Source of the DNA: Prosthecobacter sp. SYSU 5D2
GTDB taxonomy: Bacteria > Verrucomicrobiota > Verrucomicrobiia > Verrucomicrobiales > Verrucomicrobiaceae
Assembly: GCF_039655865.1 (NCBI RefSeq)
Contig: NZ_JBBYXL010000015.1
Span: forward strand, 1-64,000
Direction: 5' to 3'
Length of the DNA stretch: 64,000 bases
The translations under genes and the position numbers were made by a program. Numbering within the stretch: the stretch's first letter is position 1; the number at the start of each line of letters is the position of its first letter. The notes below the pieces were generated by a model. The model was not told where the DNA came from. It was given only the letters and a program-made list of their open reading frames with translations, and ran no database searches. Below are positions 47,549-54,907 of this stretch, piece by piece.

Positions 47549-49951
47549 TCAGCCCTGGGCGGCTTTGGCGGCGGCGATGGCGGCCTCGGCTTTGTCGGCT
47601 TCGAGCTTGGCATCCAGAACCTGGCGCTTGAGGCTGGTGCCGGTCTTCTTCGCATACCACAGCACCAGCGGGCTGGCGATGAAGATGGAGGAATAGGTGC
47701 CCAGAAGCACACCAATGGTGATCGGCACGGCGAATTCCAGCATGGCCGGATTCCCCAGGAAGAGGAGGGCAATCATCGGAGCCAGAGCCGTCGGACCCGT
47801 GAGGATGGTACGGCTGAGGGTCTTGCAGATGGCGTCATTCATGAGGTCGCGGGTGCTGCCACCGACGCCCTTCTGGATGTTTTCGCGGATACGGTCGAAG
47901 ACGACGATGGTATCGTTGATGGAATAACCGGCGACGGTCAGCATGGCACCGATGTGGATGAGGCTGAGCTCCTGGCCGAAGAGGACGCAGAGACCGGGAA
48001 CCATGAGCACGTCATGGAAGAGGGCGACGATGGCACCGACGGCAAAGGCGAACTCAAAGCGGAAGATGAGGTAGGCGAAGATGGCGATGAGGGCGATGCT
48101 CAAGGCGATGAGGGAGATCTTGGCGGCTTCATCTCCAATGACGGCACCCACACGGCTGCCTTCGGTGCCGGAGATCTGGTCGGCAAACTTCACCTTCACG
48201 GCGTCCTCAATGACCGGACCGGCTGCGAACTCGCTGCGGATGGCGATGACGTCACCGCCAGTGGCATTGCCTTTGCGCTGGAGGTAGAAGCTGCCAATGC
48301 CGCTGCCATCTTCCAGTTTGAGGTCTTTGAGCACGGTCTCCAGCTCACCATCGGTAAGGGTCTTGCCTTCCTTGAGTTCGACGTGGGTGAGGGAACCGCC
48401 GCGGAAGTCAATGCCGAGGCTGGCCGTACCCTTCATGGCGAGGGTGCCAAAGGAAATGGCGGTGATGATCAGAGAGGCAAAGATGAAGCCCTTGGCCTTG
48501 GAAAGGATGTCAAAGACACCGTCCGGAATCAGCTTGGTGGTTTTGAGGCTGGTCAGGATGCCTTTGTCAATCACCCACATGAAGATGACGCGGGTGACAA
48601 TGAGGGCGCCGACCATGGAGGACAGCAGACCAAGCATGAGGGTAATCGCGAAACCCTTCACCAGACCGCCGGCGACACTGAAGAGGATGATGGCGGAGAT
48701 GAGGGTGGTGATGTTGGAATCCGCAATGGCCGAGAAGGCCTTTTCATAAGCGGCTTCCAGCGCACCAGCGAGGGTTTTGCCAGCCTCCATTTCCTCGCGA
48801 AGACGTTCATAGATCAGCACGTTGGCATCCACAGCCATGCCGATGGTGAGGACGATACCGGCGATACCGGGCATCGTCAGCGTGAAGCCGAAGAGCGACA
48901 TGCCGCCAAAGAGGATGGTGAGATTGATGACCAGACCGACGATGGCGATGAGGCCAGCCATGCGGTAAACGAAGAGCATGAACAGTGTGGTGAAAGCCAG
49001 GCCGCCAATACCGACCCACTTGCCCTGGTTGATGGAGGACTCACCATAAGCGGAAGAGACGGCGCTCTCTGAAAGGATGGTCATGGGGTTTTCCAGCGGG
49101 TTCTCCAGGAGGCTGGCGAGGGTGCGGGCTTCCAGTTCCTTGAAGCGGCCGCTGATGACGGCGGTGCCGCCGAAGCTGGCCGCCTGAAGGACGGGAGCGG
49201 AGATGATTTCTTTGTCCACCACGATGGCCATCTGGCGGCCCTGATTGGAGGCCGCGACTTCATCGAAGAGCCTGGAGCCGGTACTATCGAAATTCAGGAT
49301 GACCTTCCAGCCTTCGGCATCAAAGGTGGCGAAGGCTTCCTTGACATACTTGCCTTCCATGTCGGCGCGGTTGCGGACGAGCTCGCTGCCACGGCTGGGA
49401 AGCTCATTGCCCTCGGCGTCTTTTTCAGCCTTGTAGGGCAGTTCATCCCAGCCGGGTTCCTTGACACCACCGTTGGCCTGGATTTCAGCCAGCTTGGAAG
49501 CGCTCTGCTGGTGGACGATGCGGAATTCCAGGAAGGCGACCTGCTGGATTTTTTCGCGGACGTTGGCGAATTCCTCCGCCTTCACACCGGGCATCTGGAT
49601 GAGGATGCGGTCATCCCCCTGAGGCTGCATGGAAAGGTCGAGCACGCCTTCCGGGTTGAGGCGCTTTTCCAGGATGGCCATGGCCTGCTGGACGGAGTCT
49701 GCAGTAACGGGCTTGCTGCTGCCATCATCGAGCTTTCCTGGCTCGAGCTGCACGACGAACTCGCTGCCGCCCTGAAGGTCAATGCCCTTCTTGATGCCCA
49801 TGTTGTTCACCGTGATCACCGCGAAGATGGTAGCAATGAAGATGAGCAGGGTGCCGTAGAGGCGCTTGCTGTCATGCCGGACGGTGCCGATGTAAAAGAG
49901 GAGCAGCAGAAGGATCGAGGATCCAACGAGGAAGGTTAAGATGGGGGCCAT
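47549..49951 (-). CDS. secDF: Protein translocase SecDF (fused SecD and SecF)
   Basis: 800 residues. N-terminal SecD part: a first helix, then GIDLQGGSEFVVQL near residue 56 and the helices around 310-460 (GGMSLFGFTLTMPGIAGIVLTIGMAVDANVLIYERLREEM, the DxxV-type D4 motif, near 365-400). SecF part from about 500: GIDFRGGSLTHVEL near 520 and VAGYSINDTIVVFDRIREN near 700. It uses the proton gradient to help SecA/SecYEG export proteins. Fused SecDF occurs in several phyla. It follows yajC in the operon by 63 bases. No Shine-Dalgarno is visible. Confidence 0.97.
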   Translation of the reverse strand: MAPILTFLVGSSILLLLLFYIGTVRHDSKRLYGTLLIFIATIFAVITVNNMGIKKGIDLQGGSEFVVQLEPGKLDDGSSKPVTADSVQQAMAILEKRLNPEGVLDLSMQPQGDDRILIQMPGVKAEEFANVREKIQQVAFLEFRIVHQQSASKLAEIQANGGVKEPGWDELPYKAEKDAEGNELPSRGSELVRNRADMEGKYVKEAFATFDAEGWKVILNFDSTGSRLFDEVAASNQGRQMAIVVDKEIISAPVLQAASFGGTAVISGRFKELEARTLASLLENPLENPMTILSESAVSSAYGESSINQGKWVGIGGLAFTTLFMLFVYRMAGLIAIVGLVINLTILFGGMSLFGFTLTMPGIAGIVLTIGMAVDANVLIYERLREEMEAGKTLAGALEAAYEKAFSAIADSNITTLISAIILFSVAGGLVKGFAITLMLGLLSSMVGALIVTRVIFMWVIDKGILTSLKTTKLIPDGVFDILSKAKGFIFASLIITAISFGTLAMKGTASLGIDFRGGSLTHVELKEGKTLTDGELETVLKDLKLEDGSGIGSFYLQRKGNATGGDVIAIRSEFAAGPVIEDAVKVKFADQISGTEGSRVGAVIGDEAAKISLIALSIALIAIFAYLIFRFEFAFAVGAIVALFHDVLMVPGLCVLFGQELSLIHIGAMLTVAGYSINDTIVVFDRIRENIQKGVGGSTRDLMNDAICKTLSRTILTGPTALAPMIALLFLGNPAMLEFAVPITIGVLLGTYSSIFIASPLVLWYAKKTGTSLKRQVLDAKLEADKAEAAIAAAKAAQG

Positions 49952-50014
49952 GGTGGGGTTGTTTTTCTAAAAGTGCTCAGTGCGCGGTGCTCAGTAAGCA
50001 CGGGCGGCAGCAGG

Positions 50015-50368
50015 TCATGCAGCAGTGGTGGTGGCTTCGACGACGTCGGACTTTTTGCTGATGGTGGCGATGGCGCTGCGCTCGTATTCGACCTTCACAT
50101 TGTCGGCCAGTTTGACCATGACGGTCTTGTCCTTGACGCTGGTGATGATGCCGTGCTCGCCGCCGTTGAGGATGACATGGTCACCGACCTTGACGCTGTT
50201 GATGAGCTTTTCCAGTTCCTTCTGGCGCATGCGCTGGGGGCGGATGAGCAGGAAGTACATCATGATGAACATGAGCACCATGAACACCATGGGATTGCCA
50301 AAGAGGCCGCCGGGAGCAGCGCCTCCAGCAGGGGCTTGGGCGAGGATGGTGAGGAAGGATGCGGTCAT
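50015..50368 (-). CDS. yajC: Preprotein translocase subunit YajC
   Basis: 117 residues from ATG 50368. One membrane helix near residues 25-45 (PMVFMVLMFIMMYFLLIRPQRMRQKE) with the hallmark LIRPQ, then a soluble domain GDHVILNGGEHGIITSVKDKTVMVKLADNVKVEYERSAIATI. It associates with SecDF. Its ATG overlaps the tgt stop codon by four bases (tcat at 50365-50368), so translation is coupled. Confidence 0.95.
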   Translation of the reverse strand: MTASFLTILAQAPAGGAAPGGLFGNPMVFMVLMFIMMYFLLIRPQRMRQKELEKLINSVKVGDHVILNGGEHGIITSVKDKTVMVKLADNVKVEYERSAIATISKKSDVVEATTTAA

Positions 50369-51504
50369 GAATCGGTATTTTCGGGGCGGGTTTGGTAACG
50401 GGCAACGACCTCGGCGCGGAAGTCCGCAAAGCAACCTTGTTCGATGGCTGAGCGGGCCCTGGACGCGAGGGACAGGTAGAAATGCAGATTGTGCAGGGAA
50501 ATCAACCGTAAACCCAGCACCTCCTGGGTATTGATCAAATGGCGGATGTAGGCTCTGGAAAAGCCCTGGCAGAGCGGATGGGTGTCCTCCGCGAGGGGGC
50601 GGAAGTCTTTGGCGAACTTGTTGTTTCGCAGGTTCAGGGTGCCCTCGTGGGTATAGGCGGTGCCATTGCGGGCCAGGCGGGTGGGCAGCACGCAGTCAAA
50701 CATGTCAATGCCGCGGGCGATGAGCTCCACCATCTGCGGCGGGGTGCCGAGGCCCATGGCATAACGGGCTTTGTTTTCCGGCAGGAGGGGGCAGGTCCAC
50801 TCAGCAATGCGCATCATGTCCTCCTCCGGCTCGCCAACGCTGAGGCCGCCGATGGCGTATCCGCTGAAGCCCATGGCCACAAGTTCCCGTGCGGAGTGCT
50901 GGCGCAGATCTTCATAAGTGCTGCCCTGGACGATGCCGAAATGAAGCTGCGCACCACCACCGGTCTGCGGCTGGTGTTTGTCAATCCAGTCCCGGCAGCG
51001 GCGTGCCCAGCGCAGGGTCAGCTCCAGGCTTTCCTTGGCCGGTTTGTGCTCGCAGGGCCAGGGCGTGCATTCATCAAACAGCATGGCGATGTCGCTGCCC
51101 AGCGTGGCCTGGATCTCCATGGCGGTCTCCGGCCCCAGGAACATAGGGGTTCCGTCCACATGATTGTTAAAGTAACAGCCTTCCTCCTTGAGCTTGCGCA
51201 GCTTGGCCAAAGAAAAGACTTGGTATCCGCCGCTGTCGGTGAGGATGGGGCGGTCCCAGTTCATAAACTTGTGCAGACCACCGGCGGCACCGATGATTTC
51301 CATTCCGGGGCGCACCCAGAGGTGATAAGTGTTCCCCAGGATGATCTGCGCCTCCAGGGAGCGCAGCTCCTCCGGATGCACGGCCTTGACGGTAGCCTGG
51401 GTACCGACGGGCATGAAGATGGGCGTCTCGATCACGCCATGAGGCGTCGTCAGCCTGCCGCGACGAGCGGAGGAGCCGGGATCGGTGGCCAGAAGTTCAA
51501 ACAT
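50365..51504 (-). CDS. tgt: tRNA-guanine transglycosylase (queuosine pathway) with an altered zinc site
   Basis: 379 residues. Shows LTDSGGYQVFSLAKL (general acid/base D90) at 88-102, GYAIGGLSVGEP at 215-226 and the nucleophile D270 in FDCVLPTRLARNGTAYT. In the zinc-binding region the usual C-x-C-x-x-C...H appears as D307-x-H309-x-x-C312...H338 (EDTHPLCQ then LHNLHF), so two of the three cysteines are replaced, with spacing intact. The enzyme exchanges guanine 34 for preQ1 in certain tRNAs. First gene of the operon with yajC and secDF. Confidence 0.95.
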   Translation of the reverse strand: MFELLATDPGSSARRGRLTTPHGVIETPIFMPVGTQATVKAVHPEELRSLEAQIILGNTYHLWVRPGMEIIGAAGGLHKFMNWDRPILTDSGGYQVFSLAKLRKLKEEGCYFNNHVDGTPMFLGPETAMEIQATLGSDIAMLFDECTPWPCEHKPAKESLELTLRWARRCRDWIDKHQPQTGGGAQLHFGIVQGSTYEDLRQHSARELVAMGFSGYAIGGLSVGEPEEDMMRIAEWTCPLLPENKARYAMGLGTPPQMVELIARGIDMFDCVLPTRLARNGTAYTHEGTLNLRNNKFAKDFRPLAEDTHPLCQGFSRAYIRHLINTQEVLGLRLISLHNLHFYLSLASRARSAIEQGCFADFRAEVVARYQTRPENTDS

Positions 51505-51738
51505 GGTACGGGAACTAAACAGGGAAAAGGGCGCGGAGTGTGGCGGACGATGGGCCGGGTGTCAAAGGCGGTGTTGGGGGAGGGAGGGTAGAAAGATGGG
51601 GGGATAAAAAGATTTTTTCTGAGAATTGAATGAGAACGGCTGGAATGCAGGAGAGGTGGGTTCCAAATTTATACACCATAAAATATCATATATTTATGTT
51701 TATAACCAGCGAAACGGGGATTTGCTTGAGGCTGGGGC
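51505..51738. other. Intergenic region with short repeated motif and AT-rich segment
   Basis: 234 bases between tgt and the next minus-strand gene. Contains the motif GGGGGATAAAAAGATTTT near 51598 (related copies near 53932 and 53944) and an AT-rich segment around 51668-51712. It should hold the tgt promoter; no clear boxes found. No gene seen. Confidence 0.4.
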
Positions 51739-52848
51739 TCAGGAATTGCGCAGAACCGGAGGCGGGGGGAGACGGTAGTCGAGCCAGTCGGCGGGGCTCC
51801 CGGTTTTACCGTCTTCGGCAGCGTGGATGAGGTTTACCATCTCCCGGGCGGTGACGAAATGGTGATGAAAGCCGGGGAGGCTGCGGCCCAGTTCGTTCAG
51901 GCCCTGGTAAAAACGGCGGGCGGGATCGCCGAGCAGGGCGCGGTAGTTTTTGGGAATGCCGGCGTGTGTGTGCAGCTTGATGAACACCCACGGAGCACCG
52001 TTTTTCACCCGGGGGCAGAGCTCCAGCCAGAGGCGGGCACGCTGGACCGTGGGCGGGTTGTTGCCGGTCAGGTCGCCATTTTCCAGGCGGGGCAGGAGTC
52101 CAAATTTGCGGCCGGACCAGTTCAGGCCCAGCGGCCCCTGGATGAGAAGCAGGTGGTCGTCTTTATCCCGCAGGGGAGCGGTTTTACCCGCCTGGACGGG
52201 AATGCCGCGATCGTGGGATTTGGCGCAGCCGTCCTCCTGGGCATAATAGATGGCATTGACAGTGCGGGTCTGGCAGGGGTCTGGCGCGCTGGGCATCGTC
52301 AGGTCTGCATAACATCCAGTGCGCTTCAGGACGGCCAGTTCATTGGAAACACCGCACCAGCGGCCGTCCGGGCGGGAATTGTCCAGCGCCCAGTTGCCAT
52401 GGATAAAGGCATATCGCGGCGTGCCATCGGCACTGCGGGTCAGCAGGCCGTGGCTCGCGAGGTCGCGCGCACCATCCAGGAGCAGCTTGGACACGCTTTC
52501 CTCGGTGTCGTTGTCGTGATGGAGGTGGATTTCCACTTCGCTGCCGGTCTGCGCGCAGAGGCTGGCCACACGGGCGATGAGGTCCGCATCATACTGCTCC
52601 ACCGGGAAGAAAAAGGTGTGCCGGGGGCCGCGTCCGCCGCTGTCGGGGTGGTTTTTCACCAGGTCCGGCCAGGCAGCCTGCCAGTCGCCGATGGCCTTCA
52701 GGGCACCAGCTTTGTCCGTGTGATGGAGGGGCTCAAAGTGGTCGCACACGGCGATGCAAGCGTGCAGCGGCTGCTCCGGCGTGATGCGTCTGGAGTGCCG
52801 CTCACGTGTGAGGTAGGAAAAAAGCCATTGTTCAGCGCCACGAAGCAT
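51739..52848 (-). CDS. Conserved protein with polysaccharide-deacetylase-like features
   Basis: 369 residues from ATG 52848; a frame open upstream to 52968 lacks features. Notable segments: IAVCDHFEPLHHTDK near residue 30 (a D-H-F-E-P motif), VEIHLHHDNDTEESV near 105, and FIHGNWALDNSRPDGRWCGVSNELAVL near 150. Such His/Asp patterns fit the NodB-like deacetylase fold used in exopolysaccharide modification, but the canonical TFDDG motif is missing. No signal peptide. Stands alone, divergent from the esterase gene. Confidence 0.55.
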   Translation of the reverse strand: MLRGAEQWLFSYLTRERHSRRITPEQPLHACIAVCDHFEPLHHTDKAGALKAIGDWQAAWPDLVKNHPDSGGRGPRHTFFFPVEQYDADLIARVASLCAQTGSEVEIHLHHDNDTEESVSKLLLDGARDLASHGLLTRSADGTPRYAFIHGNWALDNSRPDGRWCGVSNELAVLKRTGCYADLTMPSAPDPCQTRTVNAIYYAQEDGCAKSHDRGIPVQAGKTAPLRDKDDHLLLIQGPLGLNWSGRKFGLLPRLENGDLTGNNPPTVQRARLWLELCPRVKNGAPWVFIKLHTHAGIPKNYRALLGDPARRFYQGLNELGRSLPGFHHHFVTAREMVNLIHAAEDGKTGSPADWLDYRLPPPPVLRNS

Positions 52849-53052
52849 GGGGAAAGCTGATGCCTGCGGATGGGATGGGGTGCAAGGGGGGACGAATGCA
52901 AAATGACGAATGACTGCTGCAGAAAGTCGAGAACCAATGATCTGATGAAGGAGGGAGAATGGCGTCACACTGACTGAGTTGAGATCTGGGGAAAGCGTTT
53001 TGTGAATCCGTGGGGAGAGCGGGGGCGAATCAACTGGCCTGACTTACCTGCT

Positions 53053-53913
53053 ATGATGAAAGCTTTTTTCCTGCTGCCCCTCCTGCTTGCGAGTCTGTCC
53101 TGCACCACCCGTGTGGGCGCTCCCACGGGTGAAAAAGTGCCGCCGGTGCGGGTGGGGGGCTTCACGGTGCAGAAGGATGTGATCTATACTCCGCCCGGCT
53201 GGCCGCAGGCGCTGCCAGCGGATGTATATGTGCCCGATGGCCCAGGGCCCTGGCCGGGCATCCTGATGATTCATGGCGGAAGCTGGACGGGCAAGGAACG
53301 CCGCAGCGACATGGCGGGCCTGTCCGAGCACCTGGCCAGGCGGGGCTATGTGGTGATGAACACGACGTACCGTCTGGCCCCGGAGCATCTCTACCCCGCT
53401 CAAGTGGAGGACCTGCGCCAGGCCACGCGCTGGATGGTGGCGAATGCAGAGACACTCCGCTTGCAAAAGGACCGCCTGGGCGTCTTCGGCTACTCCGCCG
53501 GCGGGCAACTCGCCGCTATGATGGGAGCGCTGGATTCAGCCAAGGGGCTGCGCTTCAAAGCCGTGGTGGCCGGGGGTGCGCCGACGGATCTGCGCAAATT
53601 TGACCGCAGCCCTATTGTCTCCGTTTACCTCGGCGGCAGCCTGCGGGAAAAACCCGCCCTGTATGCCGAAGCCTCCCCGGTGACGCACATCAGCGCGGGA
53701 GATCCGCCTGTTTTCATCTACCATGGCTCCAAGGATACCCTCGTCCCCCCAGACCATGCCTCCGACTACGCTGCCGCACTGCAAAAAGCGGGCGTGCCGC
53801 ATGAACTCGTCTGGCAGAACGGCCGCGACCACATCGCCGCTTTCCTGACGTACGGGGACATTTTGGGACCGGCGGTTGGATTTTTAGACCGGCATTTGAG
53901 GAAGGGGCAATGA
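53053..53913 (+). CDS. Exported esterase/lipase of the alpha/beta hydrolase fold (lipoprotein)
   Basis: 286 residues from ATG 53053. Signal with lipobox SLSC (MMKAFFLLPLLLASLSCTT). The oxyanion motif is LMIHGGSWTGKERR, the nucleophile elbow GVFGYSAGGQLA, the acid in YHGSKDTLVPPDHA and the histidine in NGRDHIAAF. These match the HSL/BD-FAE-type carboxylesterases. Probably attacks acetylated glycans or small esters outside the cytoplasm. Confidence 0.85.
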   Translation: MMKAFFLLPLLLASLSCTTRVGAPTGEKVPPVRVGGFTVQKDVIYTPPGWPQALPADVYVPDGPGPWPGILMIHGGSWTGKERRSDMAGLSEHLARRGYVVMNTTYRLAPEHLYPAQVEDLRQATRWMVANAETLRLQKDRLGVFGYSAGGQLAAMMGALDSAKGLRFKAVVAGGAPTDLRKFDRSPIVSVYLGGSLREKPALYAEASPVTHISAGDPPVFIYHGSKDTLVPPDHASDYAAALQKAGVPHELVWQNGRDHIAAFLTYGDILGPAVGFLDRHLRKGQ

Positions 53914-54017
53914 CGGGGAGATGGGGTAAAAAGATTTGGGGCAGAAAGATTTTTCTTTGAAGGTTGAGATGGTTCTTTTGCGGTTGCCAGGGAGCGGTGA
54001 GAGAGTACTTTATTTTT

Positions 54018-54254
54018 ATGGCTGACGATTCATTCCATCCACCATCTCCTCTCAGCCTGGAGGATGCGCAGCGCCTATGGACCTTGCAGAAGCAGAAAGC
54101 GCCGCTCTCTTCGGCCGACCAAAAGCTCATGGATCAAGCCTGGGAGTGGCAGATGTGGGAAAGCCACGGGATCCGGTTACCGAGTGGGAAGACCACGTTG
54201 CCGCCCAGTTCGCCGCCCTCAAAAGATTCGCGTCAAGTCGCGGCTGTACTTTAA
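54018..54254 (+). CDS. N-terminal fragment of a frameshifted gene (see next entry)
   Basis: 78 codons from ATG 54018 (MADDSFHPPSPLSLEDAQRL). Helical start LTLQKQKAPLSSADQKLMDQAWEWQMWESHG; after that, at about 54170, the reading frame becomes low-quality (IRLPSGKTTLPPSSPPS) and stops at 54254. The continuation lies in the -1 frame: HG followed by DPVTEWEDHVAAQF. So this is most likely the 5' part of one gene interrupted by a single-base loss in the GGG of CACGGGATC. Confidence 0.55.
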   Translation: MADDSFHPPSPLSLEDAQRLWTLQKQKAPLSSADQKLMDQAWEWQMWESHGIRLPSGKTTLPPSSPPSKDSRQVAAVL

Positions 54255-54754
54255 AGAAAGAGCATCTGCCCCCTTTCATGACGAGCGCTACACCTGGGCG
54301 CGAAGTCACTGTTTATTACGACGCTAAGGGAAATCGTGTCTGGAAAGCCACCTTCCCCGGGCAGTCGGGATTTGGCCATTTTGGCTTTTTTACTCCTGCG
54401 GGTTACCTGCGCCGTCTGCGCTTGAGCAATCTGATTTTTGACGATGATGTTACCTTTGAAGGTATCTGGAACCGGCAGGGCGGCCCTAGCATCATCACCT
54501 CCCAGGCATACATTCAGCCCCACCCGCACCGGTTCATTCCGACGGAGGATGAGATCAGCGCCTTTCTCCATGGGCTGGGCTTTGTCATGAATGAAACCAC
54601 AGGTTTATGGGAGCGGGACGATGGAATCGAGCTGGCAGATACGCATGACCGAAACTTCATCCGGGCTCCAGACGAAAATCTGTATGCCATTGATGTACAA
54701 CCCCGACTTTTGCCTAGTTATGAGTGGGGGAAGGTGCGGAGTTTGAAAAGTTGA
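54077..54754 (+). CDS. Kinase-like domain resembling those of phage polyvalent proteins (frameshifted from the preceding fragment)
   Basis: 225 residues as a reading frame; the coding part that makes sense starts near 54170 (DPVTEWEDHVAAQFAALKRFA). Then GREVTVYYDAKGNRVWKATFPGQSGFGHFG, TPAGYLRRLRLSNLIFDDDVTFEGIW, IITSQAYIQPHPHRFIPTEDEISAFLHGLGF, and the late HDRNFIRAPDENLYAIDVQPRL. The pattern (glycine-rich loop, K in VWKAT, D/N in the C-terminal part, ID near the end) fits the Ser/Thr/Tyr kinase domain that I recall from polyvalent proteins of phages and conjugative elements. Together with the N-terminal fragment it suggests a decayed or frameshifted mobile-element gene. Confidence 0.6.
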   Translation: MDLAEAESAALFGRPKAHGSSLGVADVGKPRDPVTEWEDHVAAQFAALKRFASSRGCTLKKEHLPPFMTSATPGREVTVYYDAKGNRVWKATFPGQSGFGHFGFFTPAGYLRRLRLSNLIFDDDVTFEGIWNRQGGPSIITSQAYIQPHPHRFIPTEDEISAFLHGLGFVMNETTGLWERDDGIELADTHDRNFIRAPDENLYAIDVQPRLLPSYEWGKVRSLKS

Positions 54755-54907
54755 GCTTTTACAGGCTGGAGGACGGGAAGATGAAGGTTAGGAACAGGGC
54801 GAGGATGAAGAGCGAAGGAAGAGATTTTGAGAGGGCTTGGAGCGTGGGGAAAAACTGAGCACTTTACCAGGCGCGTCCTCAGGCCATAGTGCGCGCCCTT
54901 TTCTGCC

